Notes: a model not told the origin generated them from the letters alone. A DNA stretch of 64,000 nucleotides from Clostridium estertheticum (GCF_011065935.2 NZ_JAAMNH020000001.1:3989001-4053000), one strand, 5' to 3'. Counted from the stretch's first letter, positions 46,715-56,117 are shown. Program-made: numbers and translations.

Positions 46715-47518
46715 CTATCCTCGGTAATATTTTTCAAGTACATCTTCTAATTTTAAATCATCACTTATTCTAATCTGATCTAAATCTCCTCTCGACTCAA
46801 TACTAATAATTTCCATATTTTTGAGATTTTCTAACTTCCTCCTTAAAATATGCTCATCTATTATAAATATTTTTCCAGGAGAGTTATTCGAGTTACATAG
46901 ATCTTTAATACCCAAAGAAGTTGCCCCCGGATAAAAAACATTTCTGTACAAAATTATTGAACATAATAAAATAAGCTCAGGAACATCTGAATTTCTATTA
47001 ATGAAATATTTATCCTCATTAAATTCCAACAAATTCAACTTAGAAAATTTTTGATTAATATAAGCATCTAATATAACTCTTATTTCATCCCCTATATGAT
47101 ATTTATATGTATTTTCAGAGACACGATCTTCTAAATTTTCAAAAAGTGTAAGTAGTTCCGCCTTACTAACTTCATAAACATCATATAAATGATTCATTAC
47201 TCTATTCCAAATTATCAAATACTCATTAGATGACTGAAGATAATGTAGTAACCATAGGGTGCCTTCATTTTGAAAATAATCGTCATACTTAAAAAGAATA
47301 ATCCCTAAATCAGTTTTCTTTAAAGTTCTTTTTTTACTTAGCCCAATGTCAGCTAAATAATTCAAAAGCATTCTTGATTTTCTACGATTAAGACCAGTTC
47401 TAACAGATAACTGATCTAAATTAATGTTATCTTCAGCCTCATATCTACTTCTAAAAACACTTATAATCTGATCAAAGTACATATTAAAGCCATTTAATGC
47501 TTGAATTTTATATTTCAT
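46715..47518 (-). CDS. DUF4007-like protein in the BREX-type operon
   Basis: A 267-aa protein. An N-terminal winged-helix-like stretch (NLDQLSVRTGLNRRKSRMLLNYLADIGL, ~30-58) leads to the segment LKKTDLGIILFKYDDYFQNEGTLWLLHYLQSSNEYLIIWN (~62-100), which has the layout of DUF4007 proteins (LG...D.Y..D.GT.WLLHY....N...W). From memory, DUF4007 genes accompany PAPS-reductase-like genes (including BrxP of type 4 BREX) and DNA-modification defence loci. Start ATG 47518 overlaps the pglX stop (TAAAATG) with GAGG upstream; the longer frame to 47569 lies inside pglX. Role unknown; probably a DNA-binding or adaptor subunit. Confidence 0.65.
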   Translation of the reverse strand: MKYKIQALNGFNMYFDQIISVFRSRYEAEDNINLDQLSVRTGLNRRKSRMLLNYLADIGLSKKRTLKKTDLGIILFKYDDYFQNEGTLWLLHYLQSSNEYLIIWNRVMNHLYDVYEVSKAELLTLFENLEDRVSENTYKYHIGDEIRVILDAYINQKFSKLNLLEFNEDKYFINRNSDVPELILLCSIILYRNVFYPGATSLGIKDLCNSNNSPGKIFIIDEHILRRKLENLKNMEIISIESRGDLDQIRISDDLKLEDVLEKYYRG

Positions 47519-47519
47519 T

Positions 47520-50500
47520 TTACTCATCCTCTTCAGTAGATTCTTCACCCATTCTAAAACGAACATCATAGTTTTTAATAAATTCTATTTCCTCATTACA
47601 TAATCCGTAAATATGCCCTATCAAATCATCAATTTTGTCAATAATTTTTTTGCTGTATTTGGGATGAAATTCTTTGAATTTTACAATTCCAACCTTTTCT
47701 CCAAGATTGACTGTCTTTTCCATTGAATTTTGCTTATAGCTTATCATTAGTTCCGTGCACAGTCTTTTGAGTTTGCTAATTGACTCATTATCAATTGATT
47801 CATAATTAATAGGAAATTCATCTATTTCCCTCTTAGTTAAATCCCTTTCATCTGAAAATAAAATCCAATACCAATAGAATAATGATGAGTTGAATAAACT
47901 TATAAATACAGAAGGTTCAATAAACTCTTCAAATAAAATATATTTATATTTCGTTGATGCTACATTTCCCTTCCTTTCACTATAAAAATCTGGCATGTAA
48001 TCCAAAGCTTTGAGCCAATACCCAGATGTGGAATGAAATACTAAGAATTTAGATGAATTCTCTTTTTTTCCTTCATAATAGTCTTTAATTTTTTTACTTT
48101 TATTGTTAATAAAAATTTTTTCTATTATACTGTTTTCAATATTGCTAGAGACCTTTGCTATTGTCCCTTTTCTTAATTTAAAATATTTGCATTCTGTATA
48201 TAAATTACATTTAAATAATTTTTTTCTTTCATACCAATACCAGCGTTTATGTCCACTTGTGTACACTTTACATTTTCGTATATCACTCTTTTTATTTCCA
48301 TAAATAATTGCCAATCTTTGTTCAACTTTATTAAATATTTTGCATGGTCTTTTTGCAAAACTATCAATATATACTTCAGATGATGTATCCGTTATTAATT
48401 CTTGAAGCGAATTAAACTTCAAACCTGAAATAGCAGAAATAGGAATAATAAAGCCATATTTTCCATTATCTATTAAGTTTTTTAAATGATTTTCTATCAT
48501 ATAACTAAATAAATTATTACTTTTCAAAGTTTTAAATATGGAGTATTTAAAACTACTATCCGTACTTTGTACGTATGGTGGATTACCGATTCCTATGTCA
48601 AATCCACCCTTTTGAAATACTTCTGGAAATTCTAATTCCCAATGAAAAAAATTTTTATCCTTTGCTAATTCCCATAATTTATCCATGTTTTGTTTTTTAA
48701 AATCGTCAATAACATTACTCCTTAGTAAATTACCATATGTATTTTCATTTTTAATCCCACCCAAATATTGATTAGCAAGATAATAATCATATTTTTTCTT
48801 TGCAATTTTCAAGTCATTTTTAATTTGATCATAGATCTCATTCTGCCTTCCAACATTTGCTTTGGTAGCGCTACCTATATCATTTAGCTTCTTATATTGC
48901 CTAAGTATTGGTCTCATATAATGTTCATAAGATACTTCAAAAAGTGGATACTTTTCATCTTTTACTTCAACATGACTTCTATCAGTTCCAATGATACTGT
49001 CTCCTTCCTTTAGATGATGATCCAAAAATGACAAGGCTCTATCGTTAGATGCAGATATTAACCATAATGATAATTTTGCTAATGCAACCGATAATCCATT
49101 GATGTCTATTCCATAAATACAGTTTTCTACTACTTTTCTCTTCCATTGCTTAATGTCAACATTTTTTATGTCATCATCATTACTTTCCCAATCATTTTCA
49201 GCTATTATATTTACAATCTCATTTGCAACTTTATATGCTGCATTTACAAGAAAATGACCACTGCCCATAGCACTATCTATTATTGATAAAGTTAAAATTT
49301 TTTCATTAATAAAATTTAGTGTAATTTCATCTATTTGCATTTGTAATACTCTTTTGTTACTCTCCACTGGTTCATAAGATAATTGCTCTAGGAGTATTCT
49401 TCTATTTTCAAATAATTCTTTTTTTAGTTCTTCAAGTTTTTTTCCTACTGTATTTTCAACAATATATTCAACCACATCTTCTGGTGTATAATAAGCTCCC
49501 GTTTCTTTTCTTTCAAGAGCATCTTGAGAAAGGTATATACTGCCTTCTTCAAGTATATATTTCAAATCTGAATTTTGTAATTTCACTTCGGATTCTTTTA
49601 AATAATTTACCTTGCCTTTATTTTTTCTCTGAATCATGCGTTCCTCCGCAATAAAAAGGCGATATTCAAGTAACCCTTCATATATAGACCCTAAATTTCT
49701 AACAGAAAGATCTTTATATTCTATGATTTCAGAATATTTACCATTCTTGTCAAAATTATAAGATATTTCTGCAAGGCACTTAGTTAAACGTCCATTTGCT
49801 ATCCTGTGTTTATTTAAGATGAGCTTGTCCTCATTATGGAATAGACCACCATTATAGCTTCTGTCAACATATATCCTTAATTGATTGTCTAATCTATTCC
49901 AAAAATCGTAACCATCTTTTATCTTATAAACATCACCTGCATTATAAATTTTTATTGCATCATCACATAATTTTTTATAACTATCAGTATAATCAGGATC
50001 GTTTTTCACAACTGGTAATAATCCTCTTGATTCAGCATATCCAAAAAAAAGTAATCTATATAATAATATTATTGCATCGTTATAAATTGCTTTCTTTTCT
50101 AGTTCAGTATAAGTTTCTTTAACCATATCTTCCTTAAGCCCATAACATAACTCTTTTAATATCTCTTCTGCTTTTCCCCTAAGTGTTTTTTCTATAATCT
50201 CAGCTTTTTTAGCTGATAAATCCTTTATATTTTCAATAATAAGTTGTCCATCTTTTTCGCAATATGTATGAACATTAAAGAACAAATAAAATAGTTTAAA
50301 TGCCTCATCAGCTTGATTATTATTTTTTATACTTTCTTCTAGATCAATCTCCAAATAATTTTCATATGGACTAACATTATTAATGTTATAAATTCTCCAT
50401 TTATAGCCGTTAGTTAACATTGCCCAATTTGCATCATGAGCTTTTGCAACTTTAATTGCTTTAAATGCATGATATTTCCCTTTTGTTGTCGTATCGACAG

Positions 50501-50810
50501 CCTCTTTCTTATCTATTAAATTGCATATTGCTACAGGTATTTCTGCTTCTTTTATAGTATCTACATATAATAATCTAGATGAGTTTTCTTTGTTTTTTTG
50601 AAATCCCAATACATCTAGTACTGAGTCAATATAATCTGCCCAAGGTTCATCAGAATAATCCCCTAAAACATATTCATCATTCCATTGCTTTATCTGTTTA
50701 AACGCAATTTCTATATTTTCTTTATCTACACTTTTTCCAGTGCTTTGTTCTTTTATATACTCTTTTATATAAGTCTCAGAAAATAAAAAATGGTTGTTAA
50801 AATAGCTCAC
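47520..50810 (-). CDS. pglX: PglX-like adenine-specific DNA methyltransferase
   Basis: A 1096-aa Eco57I/PglX-type N6-adenine methyltransferase. The N-terminal domain (DYIDSVLDVLGFQ..., MLTNGYKWRIYN) resembles type IIG enzymes, but I see no E-x-K nuclease motif in it. TGAYYTPEDVVEYIVENT lies near 437-455. The SAM-binding motif I is IIDSAMGSGHFLVNAAYKV near 510-525, CIYGIDINGLSVALAKLSLW near 565, and the catalytic motif is GIGNPPYVQS near 745. The C-terminal part (~800-1096) should be target recognition. Start is GTG 50810 with GGGGGA upstream. It opens a tight six-gene operon. In BREX such enzymes mark self DNA. Confidence 0.87.
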   Translation of the reverse strand: MSYFNNHFLFSETYIKEYIKEQSTGKSVDKENIEIAFKQIKQWNDEYVLGDYSDEPWADYIDSVLDVLGFQKNKENSSRLLYVDTIKEAEIPVAICNLIDKKEAVDTTTKGKYHAFKAIKVAKAHDANWAMLTNGYKWRIYNINNVSPYENYLEIDLEESIKNNNQADEAFKLFYLFFNVHTYCEKDGQLIIENIKDLSAKKAEIIEKTLRGKAEEILKELCYGLKEDMVKETYTELEKKAIYNDAIILLYRLLFFGYAESRGLLPVVKNDPDYTDSYKKLCDDAIKIYNAGDVYKIKDGYDFWNRLDNQLRIYVDRSYNGGLFHNEDKLILNKHRIANGRLTKCLAEISYNFDKNGKYSEIIEYKDLSVRNLGSIYEGLLEYRLFIAEERMIQRKNKGKVNYLKESEVKLQNSDLKYILEEGSIYLSQDALERKETGAYYTPEDVVEYIVENTVGKKLEELKKELFENRRILLEQLSYEPVESNKRVLQMQIDEITLNFINEKILTLSIIDSAMGSGHFLVNAAYKVANEIVNIIAENDWESNDDDIKNVDIKQWKRKVVENCIYGIDINGLSVALAKLSLWLISASNDRALSFLDHHLKEGDSIIGTDRSHVEVKDEKYPLFEVSYEHYMRPILRQYKKLNDIGSATKANVGRQNEIYDQIKNDLKIAKKKYDYYLANQYLGGIKNENTYGNLLRSNVIDDFKKQNMDKLWELAKDKNFFHWELEFPEVFQKGGFDIGIGNPPYVQSTDSSFKYSIFKTLKSNNLFSYMIENHLKNLIDNGKYGFIIPISAISGLKFNSLQELITDTSSEVYIDSFAKRPCKIFNKVEQRLAIIYGNKKSDIRKCKVYTSGHKRWYWYERKKLFKCNLYTECKYFKLRKGTIAKVSSNIENSIIEKIFINNKSKKIKDYYEGKKENSSKFLVFHSTSGYWLKALDYMPDFYSERKGNVASTKYKYILFEEFIEPSVFISLFNSSLFYWYWILFSDERDLTKREIDEFPINYESIDNESISKLKRLCTELMISYKQNSMEKTVNLGEKVGIVKFKEFHPKYSKKIIDKIDDLIGHIYGLCNEEIEFIKNYDVRFRMGEESTEEDE

Positions 50811-51075
50811 TTGTATCCCCCGTTTTCAAAGTAATCATTCCCCAACATTTCATGTTATGTTTGGTGCTATTATCCACCAAATATAGCATTTAAATATATA
50901 TGTCCAAAAATTATAAAATTATACTTATTAGTTTATCACTTACAGGGATATTTTTCTATGTTTTCTAAATATATATTTATTATATATTTATTATATATTT
51001 ATTATTTACTTAGTAGCTATCTAGTCATTAATTTTAATTTGGTTCTATATTATTAAATTTACTGTCTCTAAAAAA
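50811..51075. promoter_or_regulatory. Upstream region of the BREX-type operon
   Basis: A 265-bp AT-rich spacer that should carry the operon promoter. It contains three perfect tandem copies of the 11-bp unit ATATATTTATT (50971-51003), one unit per DNA turn, about 160 bp before pglX. Such a phased A/T array could bend DNA or vary in copy number; neither is shown. Confidence 0.5.
50971..51003. repeat. Three tandem 11-bp A/T repeats
   Basis: ATATATTTATT repeated three times without a change, upstream of pglX. Confidence 0.85.
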
Positions 51076-51104
51076 GGCATCCAATCACTAAATGGTTGAA
51101 TGCC
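51076..51104 (-). terminator. Terminator of the 51174-51893 gene
   Basis: GGCATCCAA pairs with TTGAATGCC (one G-U in RNA), followed on minus by TTTTTTAGAG. Confidence 0.8.
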
Positions 51105-51173
51105 CTTACTTCTGTTTTCCCCTCAATAATTACCAAAGCAATAAGTTAGTTACAATAATTCAACATAATATAA

Positions 51174-51893
51174 CTATGCCTCTAGTTCCTTTATTACTGC
51201 TTCTATAGTGACTTTGCCAGTAATAAAATCCATAAACAATCTCCTTATATCATGATACTTGCTATCTTCACTCTCAAGTATATAACGAAGGAATGATATT
51301 TTTTCCATCCCTAACCCTTCAAGTGTGTTTTTTATTTCCTTTCTTGAAATAGACTTAAAATAGAATAATACATCAGTACAATTTTCCGGCTTTATTACAG
51401 TACTTTCTTTTGGCTCAGGAAGTAAGAGTTCTACCCCTTTTACGACAATGCCAAAAGTAGCTTTAATTTTGGTACCTTCCCTAAATTGAACTAAACCTTT
51501 TTCTATTTGACCTGCAAGGATTAGATCTACTGTGGAGATACCAACCATCCTTTCAAGTTTTTTTAGATTAGACAAAACTACTACATTTATGGCATGTTTT
51601 ACTCTCTTTAAGTCTTTATCATTGCTAGGGTCTTGCCTTAGAATTTTAAGTACTTGTGAATATCTGTCACTAGTCTTCATAATTAGGTAATTATTAGTAG
51701 TAAAGTAAGTGTATAAAAAAGCTCTTAACTTTTCTCTCGATTTAGGATCAGTTACGTAGTTACAACTTAATATGAATCTACATACCTCATTCAAAGCTTC
51801 TATTTTTTGAAACTCTATAACCTTATCTTTTTCAGTATTTATCCTGTGCTTGGTTACTTCCTGTGCATGTAATACCTTTTCAACAATATTCAT
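51174..51893 (-). CDS. Hypothetical protein, paralogue of the 51969 gene
   Basis: A 239-aa helical protein. It is related to the next gene upstream: KIEALNEVCRFILSCNYVTD..SREKLRAFL here against KIEALNEIRRYIISYEWMSH..AKEKLQFFL-type sequence there, then a shared ...LKKLERMVGISTVDLILAGQIEKGLVQFREG block. The middle (~60-120) could be a helix-turn-helix, and FLRYILESED...IRRLFMDFITGKVTIEAVIKEL closes both. I do not recognise the family. GAAGGAGTAGTG precedes the ATG; 75 bp separate the pair, so co-transcription is likely. They lie just upstream of the BREX operon but have their own terminator. Confidence 0.6.
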   Translation of the reverse strand: MNIVEKVLHAQEVTKHRINTEKDKVIEFQKIEALNEVCRFILSCNYVTDPKSREKLRAFLYTYFTTNNYLIMKTSDRYSQVLKILRQDPSNDKDLKRVKHAINVVVLSNLKKLERMVGISTVDLILAGQIEKGLVQFREGTKIKATFGIVVKGVELLLPEPKESTVIKPENCTDVLFYFKSISRKEIKNTLEGLGMEKISFLRYILESEDSKYHDIRRLFMDFITGKVTIEAVIKELEA

Positions 51894-51968
51894 ATGACAC
51901 TACTCCTTCTCTTTACAAATTTATTAAAGTTAAGATGAATTAACGTTTAAGAAGATATATTAGTCAAA

Positions 51969-52646
51969 CTACTCATAAACACTTTTACCTTCCAACAATT
52001 CTAAGAGTTCCTCTACTGTTTCTATCTCACCACTAAAATACTTGTAAATTAGTTTCTTTTGAATGCTGTACACAATGTCACTACTCTGGAGTATATAAAA
52101 CAGAAATCCTATCTTATCAACATTTAAGGAGGTGATCTTTTCTTCTATACTCCTAGTTGAAAGAAGCTTAAGCTGATTTAATTCATATTTACAATTTATA
52201 AGATCTATATGAGTATTTACATTCGATGTAGGTATGATTTTAAACACTCCTTCAGGAAATAACTCATGTGTTTTAATTGAACCAATACCTACCCTAAACT
52301 GAAATAAAGCAGCCTGGACTTCTCCATTTTCAATTAAAGACAATGTGCTAATACCAATCTTCTTCTCTAATTTCCTTGCTAAAAGAGAAACCGACATCTC
52401 AACAGAATTTTTAGATACATTAAACCTTTGAGCGGTTAATGTATAGTCTAGTTTATGATTTAAGAAAAACTGAAGCTTTTCTTTAGCTTTAGTATGTGAC
52501 ATCCATTCATAGCTGATAATGTATCGTCTAATTTCATTTAGAGCCTCCAACTTATGTTGAATTAATTGAATTTTTTCACCATCCTCAATTAAAGCTAATT
52601 CTGTTCGTAAAGATATAATAGCGGTCTGTATTTTTCTAAATATCAT
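51969..52646 (-). CDS. Hypothetical protein with possible sigma-4-like HTH, paralogue of the 51174 gene
   Basis: A 225-aa protein. The segment DYTLTAQRFNVSKNSVEMSVSLLARKLEKKIG (~70-100) reads like a helix-turn-helix of the sigma-region-4/LuxR sort, flanked by LEALNEIRRYIISYEWMSH and STLSLIENGEVQAALFQFRVG, both shared with its neighbour. GGGGGAG lies upstream of the ATG. A DNA-binding regulatory role is the best guess. Nothing links it directly to BREX beyond position. Confidence 0.58.
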   Translation of the reverse strand: MIFRKIQTAIISLRTELALIEDGEKIQLIQHKLEALNEIRRYIISYEWMSHTKAKEKLQFFLNHKLDYTLTAQRFNVSKNSVEMSVSLLARKLEKKIGISTLSLIENGEVQAALFQFRVGIGSIKTHELFPEGVFKIIPTSNVNTHIDLINCKYELNQLKLLSTRSIEEKITSLNVDKIGFLFYILQSSDIVYSIQKKLIYKYFSGEIETVEELLELLEGKSVYE

Positions 52647-53194
52647 TTATACTCACTCCCCCTTACGGAACTTCTTAACTTATAGTAAAAATTTCTAAAA
52701 CTTATACTTACCTTTTTACATGGACCTATTTATTTTCTAAAATGCCTATTCTGAACCCTTCAGATATCAATTTTAAAAAATAAATATTAGTTTTAAAAAT
52801 TTTAACTTTTTTTATAAGTTATTTTGTATAAGGAATATAGTAAAAAGTGACTAAAGTTGTTCTATAATAGAATGATTCCTGGTAATTTACTGCTATTTTC
52901 AGTATAATTTTTCTACCAAATCATAATTAAAATTTCTAATTGCATTGGAATTATTAAAAATGTTGATGTAATAAAAAAGCATACAGTTACTTGTGGTAGT
53001 ACCATCAGAAATAAAAGCTACCTCCATATCATTTGTATAAAATCCAGTAATATAAACACAATTGCATAGAATTTATGTTTATTACTCCTACACTGAAAAC
53101 TTCTTAGATACAGCCGGTTTTTATAATATAATTCATAATAATGCTTAATTTTAGGTTGATTTTTTTTATAATTGAAAGCTTTTTGATTTTTTAC
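52647..53194. other. AT-rich spacer upstream of the paralogous pair
   Basis: About 550 bp. A Lys/Tyr/Asn-rich frame on minus (53018-53218) has no ribosome site and looks random. The promoter for the 52646 gene should be near its right end. Confidence 0.4.
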
Positions 53195-53327
53195 ATTATA
53201 AAACAAATCATTACACACAAAATTTGGATGATTTGTTTTATAATTAAGATCAATTTATATGATTTACAATGATTTGCTTTATAATAAATCTCTATAGTTA
53301 CAAATAAACACTGATTTATTTTATAAT
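53195..53327. repeat. Cluster of 15-bp repeats GATTTGYTTTATAAT, one inverted
   Basis: Direct copies at 53230-53244 (GATTTGTTTTATAAT), 53271-53285 (GATTTGCTTTATAAT) and 53313-53327 (GATTTATTTTATAAT), at steps of 41 and 42 bp, close to four DNA turns. An inverted copy at 53195-53209 makes a 17-bp inverted repeat with the first (53195-53211 with 53228-53244). The regular phasing suggests a protein-binding array, such as an operator, a recombinase site or iterons. Confidence 0.75.
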
Positions 53328-53330
53328 AAA

Positions 53331-53358
53331 AGGTCTACACTAATTATAGTGTAGACCT
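53331..53358 (-). terminator. Terminator of the 53382-53936 gene
   Basis: AGGTCTACAC pairs with GTGTAGACCT, loop TAATTATA, T-rich on minus. It abuts the repeat cluster. Confidence 0.85.
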
Positions 53359-53381
53359 CTAAATAAATACCCCAGATTCAT

Positions 53382-53936
53382 TTACGCTAGCAACTGACCT
53401 TTCTTCCACTCCAACCACGTATCAAAATACTCATCGGTTAAGATGCTATCGACTAAAGACCAATTATCTCTTTCTACTAATAAACTTACCTTTTCAAAAA
53501 ACACTTCATTATATTCATCGGAACATAAAAAATCTATTGCAAAGCATCTCATTAATCTTAAAGTATAATCCTCTGCTTTGTCAAAAATATCTAGTATTGC
53601 GCGAAGATGGTTTGCTTTACAATAAGTTTCACCATTCGGAATAGTAGTCTCAGGCTCTACCCCCCAAGACTCAAATATAGAATCACTACTCTCTCTGAGG
53701 TCTAACTTTTTCCATGTTAAGTTTGCTGACTTCCAATTTCCAGGAGTGTTTAGTTTACATTTTAAACTCAAAGCATGTATTCCAGTAAGGTATTTCATTC
53801 TATACACCAGCCTTTTTTGATGTATTATACCGTTATAATAAGCTGATTTCAACGTATTATTTAATACGTCCAAAGAAAGCAGCATAATATAAAGCTTAGG
53901 CATCCTTAAAGAAGCAATACCCTGATATATCCTCAA
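53382..53936 (-). CDS. Hypothetical protein
   Basis: A 184-aa (or 173-aa) protein without a recognised domain. The ordered part seems to be the C-terminal half: ETYCKANHLRAILDIFDKAEDYTLRLMRCFAIDFLCSDEYNEVFFEKV, helical and rich in conserved-looking aromatic and charged residues. The listed start is TTG; ATG 53903 (MPKLYIML) is an alternative but its AAGG is too close to be convincing. It has its own terminator and is preceded by a 225-bp spacer. No function inferred. Confidence 0.55.
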   Translation of the reverse strand: MRIYQGIASLRMPKLYIMLLSLDVLNNTLKSAYYNGIIHQKRLVYRMKYLTGIHALSLKCKLNTPGNWKSANLTWKKLDLRESSDSIFESWGVEPETTIPNGETYCKANHLRAILDIFDKAEDYTLRLMRCFAIDFLCSDEYNEVFFEKVSLLVERDNWSLVDSILTDEYFDTWLEWKKGQLLA

Positions 53937-54161
53937 GAATAAAAACTACAACTGTAACACTAACTAAGGCAAATGTGGACCCAAACTCCTATAGTTTATT
54001 GACTTTGGATACATAAAGTTTGATACACTCTCAAATAAATTTAATGATTTCAATAATTTACCTACAGAAATTCAGTTTAAAGAAACTATCAAGTATAAAC
54101 AGTGACTTAAAGATATTTAAGTGGTGTTTTTGTAAAAATGATACAGTGCCATTTTCATTTC

Positions 54162-54740
54162 TTAAATATTAACACTTACCCAATCATCATTTTGAAAACA
54201 TAAGATACTATAGTCTTTTACTGCTGTAGAATCCCACTCAGACGGATGTCTTAATAAAATTAAGAATATCTTCCCATTAATAATGCGTGCTATATCTTTT
54301 AATGAATTTATAAATTTAGCCTCATTATCACAAATTGAAACTATCATTATTTTCAATTTGCTGTTACCACAAACCAGCTTACTAAAATCAACTGCTATTT
54401 TAGTAGTATCTTTTTCAAACTCTGACTCTATTTCAACTACTGATTCTTTTATATATTTTACTGTTTTATTTTTTACTGATATAAGTGTATCTACTTTACA
54501 TACGTGAATATCAAATAAAAATTCACATCTATTAAAATCTAAATTCTTTGACATTTCTTTTGAGAAAACAACAAATTTATCGCCTTTAGGAAATTGATAT
54601 TTTAACTTTTCAGTTATAAACTCAATAAATTGGCTGCTTCTCATTTTGTTTTGTTTACCTTTATTAGTGTTTTGTATTTGTTTTGCAATCGCTTGCTTAT
54701 ATGCACTAAGTATAAGGTTAATTACTTCTAAATCTTCCAT
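54162..54740 (-). CDS. Hypothetical protein, possibly a PD-(D/E)XK-type nuclease
   Basis: A 192-aa protein. FIEFITEKLKYQFP, then CEFLFDIHVCK, then VVEIESEFEKDTTKIAVDFSKLVCGNSKLKIMIVSI resembles the order of strands in small restriction-type nucleases, where D (in LFDIHV) and E (in VEIESE) could be active-site residues; I see no convincing Lys of the ExK pair. GGAGG is well placed before the ATG. It follows a 127-aa gene by 48 bp and probably shares its transcript. The nuclease idea is weak inference. Confidence 0.5.
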   Translation of the reverse strand: MEDLEVINLILSAYKQAIAKQIQNTNKGKQNKMRSSQFIEFITEKLKYQFPKGDKFVVFSKEMSKNLDFNRCEFLFDIHVCKVDTLISVKNKTVKYIKESVVEIESEFEKDTTKIAVDFSKLVCGNSKLKIMIVSICDNEAKFINSLKDIARIINGKIFLILLRHPSEWDSTAVKDYSILCFQNDDWVSVNI

Positions 54741-54788
54741 AAAGACCTCCTTTTAATAAATTTCTTATATTATCTACTTGTTTTGATT

Positions 54789-55172
54789 TTAATTTTCTAC
54801 CTCCACATTATGTGAACTATCAAAAAAGTAAGTTGCACTCTTAACATTATTAACCCTTACAGATATACTTTTTTGATTTTTATAATCAAATGCAAATTTA
54901 AAAATGAATCCCCAAAAAGCACCAATCGCTTTCTTATCACTGTCTGTTAAATCAAAATTTAATAAGTCATTTGCCATTATAAACACCTTAACTGGTGGTA
55001 TTTGTAAAATATCATTGCAAAAGATTATATTATTTACTAATTTAGCATCTTTAATTGTGTTAATACATTCATCCCAGATCAACCCTGAGTTTGGGAACTT
55101 GGAAAATGGCTTATAAACACTGGAAAACTCTGCATTAACTTTATTGATAATGTCTGCTGATGATAATTTCAT
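54789..55172 (-). CDS. Hypothetical protein upstream of the 54162 gene
   Basis: A 127-aa protein, unrecognised. Features: FPNSGLIWDECINTIKDAKLVNNIIFCNDILQIPPVKVFIMANDL, then a hydrophobic AFWGFIFKFAFDY near 85-97 and beta-like end (SISVRVNNVKSATYFFDSS). AGGAGCGTG precedes the ATG. First of a two-gene operon with the possible nuclease; it may be its partner or immunity/antitoxin, which is speculation. Confidence 0.5.
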   Translation of the reverse strand: MKLSSADIINKVNAEFSSVYKPFSKFPNSGLIWDECINTIKDAKLVNNIIFCNDILQIPPVKVFIMANDLLNFDLTDSDKKAIGAFWGFIFKFAFDYKNQKSISVRVNNVKSATYFFDSSHNVEVEN

Positions 55173-56117
55173 ACTAACACGCTCCTAATACCTTATTTAT
55201 AACCCTAAGTTTATAAGGGTAATAAACTAAGTATATACTGTCCCCTTATTTCTGTCAATATGTATTATTAAAATTTATTGTGTCAATGATTTTTTATATA
55301 TGATGTATGAAATTGGTCAATAAGTAATTAGGTTTAAATAGAGCAGGGGTGATGCCTTTCTCCATTAATAAATTAACTATTAGTTGGCACCCTCAGAATA
55401 TAAATATTTCTTATAGATTACATAAAGTTCATAAATTTATGCTTAAAGTGTGCTTTTCCATTCAGCTGCTTAATATTACCTAGTTTTCAATGTTGCTCTC
55501 TAAGAGCTTTAAACAGTTAGAGTTTTCTATGGATTAGACTATACTATTATGTGATTAAGCTATTACACTTATAAGATATCCTATCATTATGCTATTAAAA
55601 TATTCTAGTGCTTTAATATCATAATGCCTTAATTTCTATTTTTTAAACGTCCTAAACTTGTCATGACATTAGAGCCTACTTGGTTTATAAGTTTTGATAA
55701 ACTTACAAATTATAATTTAAAATTTTGTATATCTATTACTAAAACTCTGACCCGCTATAGAGTAGAAGGCAATTGAGCTCTTTATAAATAGTATAAATAC
55801 AGTTTAACTAGATTTTATAGATAAGCAGAATACATCTATAGACTTTTATGCAATGTAGGCACTTTGTAAGAGATTATTTATATACGCTAAGGTATTTGTA
55901 ACCTAATAGACTTATTTTTCAACGCAGAGCGTTTGTGAAATACAATTCAAATGATTTTAACTATTTAATTGAATAGTTAAAAATGGCTCTCTTAGTATAA
56001 TTGGAATTAGTGGTAAGCCTTGTCAATGTCATTTTTAATACTAATGTAAAGGCTGTATTATATCTTAAATGTGTATACTCGATGTAACTATGTTTTAATA
56101 GGTGCTTAAAAGTTAAA
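55173..56117. other. About 0.95 kb AT-rich spacer without genes
   Basis: No frame with a ribosome site. Structures seen: an 11-bp stem TTTTAACTATT/AATAGTTAAAA at 55955-55982, and a weak GGGTG...CACCC pairing near 55346-55395 on plus. I cannot assign either. Confidence 0.4.

Noticed and set aside
47520..50810. Type IIG restriction-modification enzyme instead of PglX
   Set aside because: The N-terminal domain lacks an evident E-x-K nuclease motif, and the operon contains PglZ, BrxC and BrxL; PglX is the better reading, although a IIG relative is not excluded.
53018..53218. 66-codon minus-strand frame
   Set aside because: Lys/Tyr/Asn-rich as expected for random AT-rich DNA, no ribosome site, and its start lies in the repeat cluster.
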